DNA of 37,135 nt, from positions 1 to 37,135 of the forward strand of contig JARLHM010000073.1 of NCBI GenBank assembly GCA_031292235.1, read 5' to 3'. How positions within the stretch are numbered: position 1 is the stretch's first letter; every line of letters begins with the position of its first letter. Shown here one piece after another: positions 25,064-33,598 of the stretch. A program made the position numbers and the translations under genes. The stretch is from Syntrophaceae bacterium (lineage in GTDB: Bacteria > Desulfobacterota > Desulfomonilia > Desulfomonilales > Desulfomonilaceae). The notes below the pieces were generated by a model. It worked only from the letters and a program-made list of their open reading frames with translations, made no database searches and was not told the origin of the DNA.

Positions 25064-26041
25064 TCAAGAAGCGAAACGAATCTGTCCTTTCCCAAGTAAA
25101 TCATGTAGATGAATTATCCCCAACCACTTGCCATCGTTATCCGTTACAGCTAAGGCTGTAATCAGCTTGCTCTCCATGATTTCCAACGCTTCCGCTGCGG
25201 TCCTGTCCGATCTGATACTGAGAGGATCCTTAGTCATAAGGAATTGAGCTTCTTTCTCAAATAGGTTGGTTCCATTTGCCAAAGCCCTCCTCAGATCACC
25301 GTCCGTAATTATACCCAACACTCTGTTTTCAGATGTAACCATGGTTAATCCCAGGTTCTTTTCATTTATGGATTCGACTATCTCGCCTATTTTAGCCGAT
25401 GAAGACACTTGCGGCACAGTGAAGCTTTCCAGTGTCATATCTTTAACTTTCAAATTCAATCTTTCTCCCAAGCTACCCGCCGGGTGACTCCTTAAGAAAT
25501 CCTCCTTGTTGAACCCTCGCCGGACCATCAGGGCCACGGCTAATGCGTCACCCAAGGCCAGCGTGGCTGTGGTGGAAGCTGTAGGCGCCATGTTAAGAGG
25601 GCACGCTTCCTTTTTCACTCTACAATCCAGGGTCACCTGCGCCATACGACCTAGAGTTGACGACCTATTCCCAGTGAGGGCCACGATTCGGGTGCCCCAA
25701 TTTCTTACGGTAGCCGCCAGCGAGGTTATTTCTGTTGTTTCGCCACTATTTGAAATGGCGATTAAAGCGTCATCACGCCCCACAATCCCAACATCTCCGT
25801 GCAAACCTTCCACTGGATGAACAAAAATTGCCGGTGAACCGGTGCTGGTAAACGTCGCTGCAATCTTTCTTCCAATGATGCCGGATTTTCCAACGCCTGT
25901 GACTATAATTCGCCCTCGAAGCGAATATAAAAGGTCTACAACTGTTTCGAAGTTTTCATCAAGTCTCGATATTACAGACCTAATTCCTTCTATTTCAATT
26001 TCCAGGGCCTCCCTCGCAATATCCAAAGTTGATTTAGTCAT
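25064..26041 (-). CDS. kdsD: Arabinose-5-phosphate isomerase KdsD
   Basis: This enzyme turns ribulose 5-phosphate into arabinose 5-phosphate, the first step to Kdo of lipopolysaccharide. An SIS domain (about 30-200) has GVGKSGIIGRKIA, STGSPAIFVHPVEGLHGD and ISNSGETTE. Two CBS domains follow (MTLESFTVPQ onward, and MTKDPLSIRSDR onward), with GIITDGDLRR typical of KdsD. I start at ATG 26041 (325 residues), which matches the family. The open frame extends to 26065 inside glmM. The gene begins two bases before the end of glmM's stop region, so both are likely on one transcript. Ribulose 5-phosphate also links it to rpe at the window end. Confidence 0.93.
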   Translation of the reverse strand: MTKSTLDIAREALEIEIEGIRSVISRLDENFETVVDLLYSLRGRIIVTGVGKSGIIGRKIAATFTSTGSPAIFVHPVEGLHGDVGIVGRDDALIAISNSGETTEITSLAATVRNWGTRIVALTGNRSSTLGRMAQVTLDCRVKKEACPLNMAPTASTTATLALGDALAVALMVRRGFNKEDFLRSHPAGSLGERLNLKVKDMTLESFTVPQVSSSAKIGEIVESINEKNLGLTMVTSENRVLGIITDGDLRRALANGTNLFEKEAQFLMTKDPLSIRSDRTAAEALEIMESKLITALAVTDNDGKWLGIIHLHDLLGKGQIRFAS

Positions 26042-26042
26042 G

Positions 26043-27401
26043 TCACATGTTCCTGACAAGAGCATCGGACACTTCTTCTACTATATTTTGGACCAGTTCG
26101 AGGTCCTCTCCTTCAACCATGACGCGGCATAGTGGTTGGGTCCCGGAATATCGAACAAGGATTCGTCCTGATTCTCCCAAGCGTCTCTGACAATCATTGA
26201 TCACCTTGCGCACCATCGGAATTTCTTCAAAATCTTTCCGACAGCTTATGGGCAAATTTCTAAGAATTTGGGGGAATTTCTTTATCCACCCTGTTAGTTC
26301 CGACAATGGCTTCGACTTACGTTTCATGATCGACCCAACTTGTAAAGCGGAAAGTATTCCATCACCTGTGGTCGAATTGTCGAAGAAAACAAGATGACCT
26401 GATTGCTCTCCGCCAAAATTGTATCCATCGCTCAGCATTCTCTCAACGACATTACGATCACCAACCGGAGTCCTCACGACGCGAATGCCCCGATCTCTCA
26501 TGGAAATCTCGAGCCCGACATTGCTCATGACCGTAGCGACAAGAGTATCGCGTTTGAGCAGACCCCTCTCGAACATATCGACAGCGACCATGCCCATGAT
26601 ATGATCACCATCAACTACATTGCCTTTCTCATCGGCAAATATGGAGCGATCGCTATCGCCATCCAGAGCAACCCCGAAACTCGCCCCGTTCTTAAGGACT
26701 TCTTGGGTCATCCTCTCTGGGTGCAAAGACCCACAATCGAGGTTGATGTTTTTCCCATCGGGATGTGTTGACAGGGAAATAACCTCGGCTCCCAATTCTT
26801 GGAACACTTTGGGGGCGGCTTTGAAACCGGCTCCGTTAGCGCAGTCAACGACGATCTTCAATCCCTTAAGGTCCGCGGCGCCTCTAGGGAGACTGTTTTT
26901 CAAAAAGACCAGGTAACGCCCCAAGGCGTCTTCCAATTTTAAGACTTGCCCTAAATGACGCGTATTCGATTGGGTCGGCTCTATTGTTTCAGAAGCTAGA
27001 AGGCTTTCGATGGCAAGCTCTTGCTCATCATCAAGTTTGAGTCCTCGATTATCGAAAAATTTGATACCGTTGTCTTCAAATGGGTTGTGAGAAGCCGATA
27101 TCACAGCGCCTGCGTCACACATCATGTCGGTCGTTAGAAAGGCCACCGCAGGCGTGGGCATATCTCCAACCAGTACGACGTCGGTTCCCATGGAACAAAT
27201 ACCTGCGGCCAAAGCCATCTCTAGCATGTGACCGGATAGACGGGTGTCCCTGCCTATCAAGATTCTCTTATTATTTTTCGCCCCAGATTGATTAACTATT
27301 TTAGCCACGGCTTTGCCAAGTTTTAAAACGGTCTCAGCGGTAATAGGCTCTTGGTTGGCCACACCTCTTACACCGTCGGTTCCAAAAAAACGTTTGCTCA
27401 T
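26043..27401 (-). CDS. glmM: Phosphoglucosamine mutase GlmM
   Basis: The 452-residue enzyme converts glucosamine 6-phosphate to glucosamine 1-phosphate for peptidoglycan and LPS. It opens with FFGTDGVRGVAN. The phosphoserine loop is ISASHNPFEDNG (Ser104). The Mg site is DGDSDR (about 240-245) and the C-terminal phosphate loop is RYSGTQPLCRV. The usual GTEP is GTQP here, a mild variation. It is divergent from der, with 242 bp between, and heads the glmM-kdsD unit. All four domains are complete. Confidence 0.95.
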   Translation of the reverse strand: MSKRFFGTDGVRGVANQEPITAETVLKLGKAVAKIVNQSGAKNNKRILIGRDTRLSGHMLEMALAAGICSMGTDVVLVGDMPTPAVAFLTTDMMCDAGAVISASHNPFEDNGIKFFDNRGLKLDDEQELAIESLLASETIEPTQSNTRHLGQVLKLEDALGRYLVFLKNSLPRGAADLKGLKIVVDCANGAGFKAAPKVFQELGAEVISLSTHPDGKNINLDCGSLHPERMTQEVLKNGASFGVALDGDSDRSIFADEKGNVVDGDHIMGMVAVDMFERGLLKRDTLVATVMSNVGLEISMRDRGIRVVRTPVGDRNVVERMLSDGYNFGGEQSGHLVFFDNSTTGDGILSALQVGSIMKRKSKPLSELTGWIKKFPQILRNLPISCRKDFEEIPMVRKVINDCQRRLGESGRILVRYSGTQPLCRVMVEGEDLELVQNIVEEVSDALVRNM

Positions 27402-27576
27402 AACCGATATTCACTTTCATCAACGTTGTCGTGATTCTCAATAACGTGATTTATAGGCGCGGCGCCGCTTGACGTGTCAAAATATGAAAATGAAGTTGGC
27501 GACTTGTTATCATGTATCTGGTGCTCGGATAAACTCATAACTTTTCATTATAAGAATTATGCGAGCTTTTTTCAAC

Positions 27577-27604
27577 ATTTTAATCTAGACATTTTAATCT
27601 AGAC
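27577..27604. repeat. Tandem 14-bp repeat in the glmM-der divergent region
   Basis: ATTTTAATCTAGAC occurs twice head to tail with no mismatch. It lies 40 bp upstream of the der start and 173 bp from glmM. A pair of operator sites for an unknown regulator or simple slippage are both possible. Confidence 0.6.
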
Positions 27605-27643
27605 AACTACATATGGCGATCTATGTTATGATATAAGGTCAAT

Positions 27644-28999
27644 ATGGGTAGAAAACGAAAAAAAGTTGTCGCGTTAGTTGGACGTCCAAACGTCGGGAAA
27701 TCCACTCTTTTCAATCGATTGGCGGGTTCCAGAAAAGCTATTGTGGATGATACTCCAGGCCTTACCCGGGACAGGAACTACGCGGACGCAACTATCGATG
27801 ATAAATCTTTCGTGATAGTCGACACAGGAGGGTTCGAACCCCAGACAGATGACGACGTGTTGGCCCAAATGAGAACTCAGACAATGGTGGCTGTAGAACA
27901 AGCGAATGTCATCATATTCATGGGTGACGGCCAGGTAGGTCTTACACCTTCAGACAAAGAAATTGTACGGATATTACAGAAGACTGACAAGAAAGTATTT
28001 TATGTTGTCAACAAGATCGATTCAGAGAAGTCAGAATCAAACTACGTAGATTTTTGCCAGCTTGGTGTTGAATCAATCTACGCGATCAGCGCAAAGACCC
28101 GTTACGGTTTACGTGACTTCCTCGATGTCCTGATTGCCGAAATCGATCCAGACGTCGCAGACCCGGTCCAAGAAACCCTTTCCGAAGTGGTTGTTCCTCG
28201 CGTCGCCGTCGTTGGAAGACCAAACGTGGGCAAATCAACCCTGATAAACTTACTCGTAGGGGAAGAACGCCTTGTCGCCAATGCCACTCCAGGGACGACG
28301 CGTGATTCTATAGATACCATAGTTAAACGAAACGGTAAGGAGTACCTTTTCATTGATACCGCTGGTATCAGAAGACGGGCGCGTATCACGGACCGCGTAG
28401 AAACTTACAGTGTGCAAAAAGCCTTCAGGAGTATCGATCGCGCCGATGTCGCTTTGGTTATGCTAGACGCCGAAGAGATCGTAACCGATCAGGACGCCCG
28501 AATAGCGGGCTACGCCCACGACAAGTGTCGTTGCGTTGTATTGGCGCTAAACAAATGGGACACGATTAAAAAGGACCCAAAAACTTTTGACTCCTGTGTG
28601 AGTGAGATTCGACGGTGTCTGAAATTTCTTGACTTTGCCCCAGTAGTGTCGATTTCCGCACTACACGGAACTCGATGTGTCAAAGTTTTTGACCTTATTG
28701 ACGACATTTTTGAAAAATTCAGAAAACGAGTTTCAACATCTACATTGAACAAATTCCTTGAGACAGTCTTAGCCCAGCATCCACCAGGAATGTTTCATCG
28801 ATCCAAGAAAGTTAAAATTTATTATGTTACCCAGGGACGCGTCGCCCCTCCTGTTTTTACTTTCTTTTGTAATTACCCTGAGGCTATACATTTCTCTTAT
28901 AGGAGGTTTCTTGAAAATCGTCTTAGAGAATATTTCGATTTTGGTGGATCTCCCTTGAAACTTGTGTTCAAAAAAAGGGTCGGCAAGACTTATGATTGA
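27644..28999 (+). CDS. der: Ribosome-assembly GTPase Der (EngA)
   Basis: The 451-residue protein has two tandem GTPase domains and a KH-like domain that guide 50S assembly. Domain 1 has GRPNVGKSTLFNRL, DTGG and NKID. Domain 2 has GRPNVGKSTLINLL, DTAG and NKWD. The C-terminal KH-like part contains KKVKIYYVTQ and a final basic FKKRVGKTYD. AAGG sits 6 nt before the ATG at 27644. The stop lies inside the start of a 10-bp hairpin that separates it from the RelA/SpoT gene downstream. Confidence 0.95.
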   Translation: MGRKRKKVVALVGRPNVGKSTLFNRLAGSRKAIVDDTPGLTRDRNYADATIDDKSFVIVDTGGFEPQTDDDVLAQMRTQTMVAVEQANVIIFMGDGQVGLTPSDKEIVRILQKTDKKVFYVVNKIDSEKSESNYVDFCQLGVESIYAISAKTRYGLRDFLDVLIAEIDPDVADPVQETLSEVVVPRVAVVGRPNVGKSTLINLLVGEERLVANATPGTTRDSIDTIVKRNGKEYLFIDTAGIRRRARITDRVETYSVQKAFRSIDRADVALVMLDAEEIVTDQDARIAGYAHDKCRCVVLALNKWDTIKKDPKTFDSCVSEIRRCLKFLDFAPVVSISALHGTRCVKVFDLIDDIFEKFRKRVSTSTLNKFLETVLAQHPPGMFHRSKKVKIYYVTQGRVAPPVFTFFCNYPEAIHFSYRRFLENRLREYFDFGGSPLKLVFKKRVGKTYD

Positions 29000-29020
29000 G
29001 CAAAATCTTTTTTTGCTCAA
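28996..29020 (+). other. Hairpin overlapping the der stop codon
   Basis: TTGAGCAAAA and TTTTGCTCAA form a perfect 10-bp stem with a TCTTT loop. Its U-rich half follows the loop, and the first four bases belong to the der stop. It could trim transcription into, or affect translation of, the RelA/SpoT gene that starts 30 bp later. Confidence 0.5.
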
Positions 29021-29049
29021 CTAAAACTCCCTATCTAGAAACCTGGAGT

Positions 29050-31218
29050 ATGGATCGCACAGACAAGCGGATAGTTCGATTCGGCGAAATTATGGACATG
29101 GTCAAGTCCTATTACCCGGACGCAGACCTTGATCTAATTCGAGCTGCTTATGTTTATTCAGCCAGAGTTCACCAAGGGCAAACGAGGATGTCTGGTGAGC
29201 CCTATCTGACTCACCCCGTCGCCGTGGCCGCAATTCTCGCTCAGATGAAACTCGACGAAGCTTCGGTCGTCACAGGCCTCCTGCATGATACCGTTGAAGA
29301 CACTCTCACCACTTTTGAAGACATTGAGCGATATTTTGGGACAGAAATAGCCACGCTGGTAGACGGCGTCACAAAAATCAGCAAAATAGCCTTCCAGTCC
29401 AAAGAAGAACGGCAAGCCGAGAATTTTCGGAAAATGATCCTTGCCATGAGCCGGGACATTAGAGTGCTCCTCGTCAAACTGGCTGACCGTCTCCACAACA
29501 TGCGAACTCTTTCTCATATGCCGCGGGAAGCGCAGATACGAATATCCCGTGAAACCATGGAAATTTATTCTCCCCTGGCGGCCCGTCTGGGAATTTTCTG
29601 GCTAAGGACCACCCTTGAGGACCTCGCCTTTGAATACCTGGAACCGGATCGCTACGAGTTCATACAAAAGCGACTCGAGGAATCTGTTGAGGAAAGAGAG
29701 GAATATGTCAACAAAGTCCTTAACATAATCGGCGAGAAGCTTGAAAAAGAAAATATTAAAGCCATTACAAAGGGAAGGAATAAAGATATATGCAGCATTC
29801 ACAGGAAGATGCTGTCCCAAAAACTCGAATTCGATCAGTTGCATGATCTTACGGCGTTCCGAATAATTCTAGACTCTGTCAGTGAATGTTATACGGTGCT
29901 GGGATTAATACACGCTTTATGGAGACCGGTTCCCGGAAGATTTAAAGATTATCTCGCCATGCCCAAAAGTAACGGCTACCAATCGCTTCACACAACGGTT
30001 ATCGGCCCAGAGGGTCATAGGATAGAGATCCAGATCAGGACGCACGAAATGGACCTGATAGCTGAAGAAGGCATAGCCGCTCACTGGTCCTATAAGGAAG
30101 GCAGGTCTGTGACCCCGGAGGACACTAGGGTCGTAAATTGGTTGCGTCAGATGATGGAGTGGCAGCAAGATCTTGAGGACCCCAGAGAATTCCTGGAAAA
30201 TGTTAGGGTCGATCTGTACCCGGATGAAGTTTATGTATTTACACCCAGGGGTGATGTCAAAGAATTTCCGCGAGGATCGTCCCCCTTGGACTTCGCATAT
30301 TCTGTACATACCGAGGTTGGAAATAGTTGTATCGGCGCTAGGGTGAATGGGAAAATGGTGTCCCTCAAATACGAGCTTGTCACCGGAGACACCATTGAAA
30401 TCATTACCTCAGCACACCAAAAACCTGGAAAGGATTGGCTCAAGCATGTAAAGACAGGAAGAGCAAGAACCAAGATCCGCCACTATCTCATGAGTCAAGA
30501 GCGCGAGAAGACCATTGAAATCGGCAGGGATTCCGTTGAACGGGAGCTTCGGCGATGGAAAATTGATCTAAATCGCGTCGAAAAGGATGGCGGGATCCTG
30601 AAGATTGCTCAGGAGTTTAATTTCAAGACAGAACTTGAACTCTACGTGGCAATCGGACATGGCCGTCAATCAGCAAAGGCTATTGTCACCAAGCTAGTTC
30701 CCCAAAGCGAACGGGAACAGCAAAAGATTATAGCCTTAGAGGAAAAACTTAAAACACCAAAGAGACCGACTGGAAAAAGTGGAGTTAAGGTTCAGGGCCT
30801 TTCGGACATGCTGGTTCATTTCGCGAAATGCTGCAATCCTCTGCCTGGCGATCCAATACAAGGTTTCATAACACGTGGAAGAGGCGTGACGATTCACAAA
30901 ATTGACTGCGTTAATCTCCCGGACGCGGACCCGAAGAGGATCGTAGAAGCTAGTTGGGATGATGATCAGTCGCTCGTAAGAACTGTCAAGATCGGCTTAA
31001 TCTCGGAAAATAAGCCTGGGATGCTGGCGGCGATAAGCGGTGTCTTCACTTCAAATGACTCGAATATTATTCAGGCAAATGTTGTCTCGTTTGATGAAAC
31101 CAACGCTCGAGGAACTTTTCTGGTAGGTGTCCGGAACGTCGAGCATTTGACCCGAATCATCAACGCCCTTAAAAAGGTTAAAGGTGTTCGGGAAGTTGAA
31201 CGACGGGGAACCGTCTGA
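29050..31218 (+). CDS. Bifunctional-type (p)ppGpp synthetase/hydrolase (RelA/SpoT family)
   Basis: The protein of about 722 residues controls the stringent response. The hydrolase domain keeps HDTVEDT (HDxxED) and VYSARVHQGQ upstream, so it should be active. The synthetase domain has RFKDYLAMPKSNGYQSLHTT and EIQIRTHEMD. A TGS domain follows (VYVFTPRGDVKEFP), then a CC region (AKCCNPLPGDPI) and an ACT domain at the end (GMLAAISGVFTS). I start at ATG 29050 because the leader from the TTG at 28996 is not like family members; GGAG lies just before the ATG. It seems to be the only such gene in the window and follows der on the same strand. Confidence 0.95.
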   Translation: MDRTDKRIVRFGEIMDMVKSYYPDADLDLIRAAYVYSARVHQGQTRMSGEPYLTHPVAVAAILAQMKLDEASVVTGLLHDTVEDTLTTFEDIERYFGTEIATLVDGVTKISKIAFQSKEERQAENFRKMILAMSRDIRVLLVKLADRLHNMRTLSHMPREAQIRISRETMEIYSPLAARLGIFWLRTTLEDLAFEYLEPDRYEFIQKRLEESVEEREEYVNKVLNIIGEKLEKENIKAITKGRNKDICSIHRKMLSQKLEFDQLHDLTAFRIILDSVSECYTVLGLIHALWRPVPGRFKDYLAMPKSNGYQSLHTTVIGPEGHRIEIQIRTHEMDLIAEEGIAAHWSYKEGRSVTPEDTRVVNWLRQMMEWQQDLEDPREFLENVRVDLYPDEVYVFTPRGDVKEFPRGSSPLDFAYSVHTEVGNSCIGARVNGKMVSLKYELVTGDTIEIITSAHQKPGKDWLKHVKTGRARTKIRHYLMSQEREKTIEIGRDSVERELRRWKIDLNRVEKDGGILKIAQEFNFKTELELYVAIGHGRQSAKAIVTKLVPQSEREQQKIIALEEKLKTPKRPTGKSGVKVQGLSDMLVHFAKCCNPLPGDPIQGFITRGRGVTIHKIDCVNLPDADPKRIVEASWDDDQSLVRTVKIGLISENKPGMLAAISGVFTSNDSNIIQANVVSFDETNARGTFLVGVRNVEHLTRIINALKKVKGVREVERRGTV

Positions 31219-31270
31219 ATAGAAAATCACAAGGTCCGAATTGATAGCCGGTTCCCGCCCGCCTAGTTGA

Positions 31271-31465
31271 TCAAGGGGCCTTCTTAATGATGTTCGCCCT
31301 TATGCATCGTGTACAAACTTTCGCCCTTCTTACACGTCCGGAAGGCTCGATAATTCTTAGCTTCTGAAGATTCGGCAAAGATATCTTCTTTGTGCGGTTA
31401 TGAGCGTGGCTGACATTATAGCCTCTCAGCGGTTTTTTACCGCAAATTTCGCAAACTCTGGACAT
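31271..31465 (-). CDS. rpmB: 50S ribosomal protein L28
   Basis: The 64-residue protein has the L28 pattern: [21 protein letters not shown], then NLQKLRI and KVCTRCIRA. The paired CEIC and CTRC motifs make this the zinc-binding (C+) form. GGAG lies 8 nt before the ATG. It sits downstream of DUF1844 on the same strand and converges on the RelA/SpoT gene. Length is usual for the family. Confidence 0.95.
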   Translation of the reverse strand: MSRVCEICGKKPLRGYNVSHAHNRTKKISLPNLQKLRIIEPSGRVRRAKVCTRCIRANIIKKAP

Positions 31466-31503
31466 ATTCTTTCTCCTATAAATGACACTTCATTTTGAAC
31501 AAA

Positions 31504-31926
31504 TTATTTAGACATTTCAACGAAAGCCATTCTTAACTGAAACAGGGTGTCATCTATAAGTTTCTTTTCCTGTTCTGTCAGATTTCCTCTCGTTTTTAAC
31601 TCTAATAGCGATATCAGATCAATTGTTTGACTGGCGCCTTCCAGGTCCGGCTCCACCGGTTCCTTCATGTCAGGCGTTCGGATCAGACCAAGCTGGAACA
31701 ACGCTGTTTGGGTCAAGCTTGTGATCAATGTTGAGAACTCAACTGGCGCTCTTGGGCCACGTTCTTTCTTTCTTGGTTCGTCCTTAGGCGCTTCCTGCGA
31801 TTGAGCGGGCGCTTCTTGTTTCTGTTGCTCAGGTCCTTGAGGCTGGTCGGACGTTCCTTCCGCAGAAAACCGTCTCTTATCACTAACTTTAAACCCTTGA
31901 GTTTCTTCGTTCTCGTAATCCGCCAT
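31504..31926 (-). CDS. DUF1844 family protein
   Basis: The 140-residue protein has a hydrophilic Gln/Glu/Pro-rich N-terminal half (about 1-55), then the conserved DUF1844 part: FSTLITSLTQTALFQLGL, and AQTIDLISLLELKTRGNLT-like helices ending LFQLRMAFVEMS. Members are small and common in deltaproteobacteria, of unknown function, often near ribosomal or chaperone genes, as here between dnaJ-like and rpmB. AGAGGAGAG lies just before the ATG. Confidence 0.85.
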   Translation of the reverse strand: MADYENEETQGFKVSDKRRFSAEGTSDQPQGPEQQKQEAPAQSQEAPKDEPRKKERGPRAPVEFSTLITSLTQTALFQLGLIRTPDMKEPVEPDLEGASQTIDLISLLELKTRGNLTEQEKKLIDDTLFQLRMAFVEMSK

Positions 31927-31996
31927 TATATCTCTCCTCTTTACGGAAGTAATTTGGGGAGTTCACACTAAAACATAGCATGTTACAAAAAATAGA

Positions 31997-32947
31997 TTAT
32001 CTTTTCAAGAAATTAATTCGGGGAAGCAAAGGATTGAGTTTCTCAAATTCTTCAACAAGTTTTCTGGATATGCCGTCAATCTTCTCCGGTAAAACCACAT
32101 TGACCTTTACAAGAAAATCTCCTCTAACTGAGTCCCTCAATGAAGGAAATCCCTTGCCTCTGAACCTGAAAGACGTCGCGTTCTGAACTCCGGCGGGAAT
32201 CCTTAAAGCGACTTTTCCGTCCGGGGACGGTATTTCAATCCTGGCGCCAAGAAGAGCCTCGCCAAGTGTTACGGGGACATTCAGAAAAATATCTTTGCCT
32301 TCACGTCTAAAAAATCTGTGGTCTTTTACCGATAAGCTTAAGAAAAGATCCCCCGGTCTGCCTCCTCCTCGAGCTGAAGGGCGTCCCTGACCGCTGACTC
32401 GTATCCGGGAACCGCTATCCACACCAGCCGGGACATAAACTTCTAGTGTTTTGTAAGGTGTGGAAACAGATTTTTTCGTCCCATTGTAGGCTTCAAGAAA
32501 GGTTACCTCAAGATCTTGCTCAAGACGTGAAGCTTTGGCATTGTCGGCATTAGGTGATCTCATTCGATGAGAAGCTCCGAACATTTCGGAAAACCATTCC
32601 TCAGCCGGTGAAGGCCCTTTCGTTCCAAAGAAATTAGACGCATTGAAATTATTTCTCTGAAAACGACCAGCGCCAAAAGCCGATCCATCTCTGAAAAATT
32701 GCTCAAATCCCCGTTGAGAAAAGCCACCTTGCCCAGAGGCGTACATATCGTATTCCTGTCGGCGCTGTTTGTCGCCCAGGATTTCATACGCCTGGGATAT
32801 CTCTTTGAAACGAGCCTCCGCCGTTTTACTGTTAGAATTGAGATCAGGGTGATAACGTCGAGCCAACTTTCGATAAGCTGATTTTATTTCAGCGTCGGTA
32901 GCGTTTTTCTCTACCCCTAGCGCCTTGTATGGGTCAATATTTTCCAT
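31997..32947 (-). CDS. DnaJ-family co-chaperone (CbpA type, no zinc finger)
   Basis: The 316-residue protein begins with a J domain (about 5-70) that keeps the HPD triplet in RRYHPDLN, needed to stimulate DnaK. A Gly/Phe-rich linker follows (SGQGGFSQRGFEQFFRDG), and then two DnaJ C-terminal beta domains (about 145-310) with YKTLEVYVPAGVDSG and RGDFLVKVNVVLP. No CxxCxGxG zinc repeats are present, so it is CbpA-like rather than canonical DnaJ. It is 61 bp after hsp20 on the same strand. Together they form a small chaperone operon. Confidence 0.93.
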   Translation of the reverse strand: MENIDPYKALGVEKNATDAEIKSAYRKLARRYHPDLNSNSKTAEARFKEISQAYEILGDKQRRQEYDMYASGQGGFSQRGFEQFFRDGSAFGAGRFQRNNFNASNFFGTKGPSPAEEWFSEMFGASHRMRSPNADNAKASRLEQDLEVTFLEAYNGTKKSVSTPYKTLEVYVPAGVDSGSRIRVSGQGRPSARGGGRPGDLFLSLSVKDHRFFRREGKDIFLNVPVTLGEALLGARIEIPSPDGKVALRIPAGVQNATSFRFRGKGFPSLRDSVRGDFLVKVNVVLPEKIDGISRKLVEEFEKLNPLLPRINFLKR

Positions 32948-33008
32948 CTACTCCAGTCAACCACAAAACAAAAGACGTTCAGATTGTAACGTTAAGTACC
33001 CAGGGTAA

Positions 33009-33449
33009 TCAGTCTCTGCATTCAATCCGAACACACTGGTGGGGCTCTTCTTTTGACTTCGGAAGATAAAGATCAAGAATTCCATCTATGTATCTTGCCT
33101 TAACCTGATCGACGTCCACAGGTCCCGGAACATTGAAGCTACGTTCAAAATAACCTTCAACTCTTTCAATTGTGTGATACGCGGCGTAGTCCACTTCAGT
33201 CTGTTCCACTCTACGCCCAGAGATCACAAGCTTTCTTCCCATAAGTTCAATATTTATATTCTCTTTTCCGACTCCAGGTAACTCGGCCCTAAATATGTAC
33301 GCGTCGTTTGTTTCGAGAATGTCCACAGCGGGGAACCAGCAAGTCCGCTTTTTTGACGGAGAGTCCTCCGAAGGCAAGTCCCCGGATCGACTAACCCGCT
33401 CCTGGAAATTTAACAAGCCTCTCAAGGGGTCCCACTTTACAAGAGTCAT
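33009..33449 (-). CDS. Hsp20 small heat-shock protein
   Basis: The 146-residue product holds an alpha-crystallin domain (about 45-130): AVDILETNDAYIFRAELPGV, then INIELMGRKLVISGRR, then ERSFNVPGPVD and IDGILDLYLPK. These bind unfolded proteins and prevent aggregation. A clear C-terminal IxI motif is not seen, which may limit oligomer size. I start at ATG 33449, since GGAGG lies 7 nt upstream; a TTG at 33455 is less likely. It is preceded by a good sigma-70-like promoter and a palindrome and followed by the CbpA-type gene. Confidence 0.9.
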   Translation of the reverse strand: MTLVKWDPLRGLLNFQERVSRSGDLPSEDSPSKKRTCWFPAVDILETNDAYIFRAELPGVGKENINIELMGRKLVISGRRVEQTEVDYAAYHTIERVEGYFERSFNVPGPVDVDQVKARYIDGILDLYLPKSKEEPHQCVRIECRD

Positions 33450-33479
33450 TCCCAAGCCTCCGATGGAATAGTCTAACGT

Positions 33480-33499
33480 ATTGATGTTATTAAATCAAT
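33480..33499. promoter_or_regulatory. Palindrome downstream of the hsp20 promoter, possible operator
   Basis: ATTGAT and ATCAAT are separated by 8 bp, between the predicted transcription start (near 33505) and the hsp20 start. It is unlike CIRCE (TTAGCACTC-type). It could bind a repressor or form a short 5' UTR hairpin. Confidence 0.35.
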
Positions 33500-33511
33500 T
33501 AACTCGTTTGA

Positions 33512-33540
33512 AGATTAAGTTGTTTTTTGCATATAGTCAA
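33512..33540 (-). promoter_or_regulatory. Promoter of hsp20 and the dnaJ-like gene
   Basis: On the minus strand TTGACT (33540-33535) and TAATCT (33517-33512) are separated by 17 bp, a near-consensus sigma-70 promoter. Its 5' UTR to the ATG at 33449 would be about 55 nt. No sigma-32 style CCCCAT box was seen. Confidence 0.6.
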
Positions 33541-33598
33541 GAGCAAACCACGTTCAATATTTCTATTCAATGGCCTATCGCATTTTGAACTGAACCTT

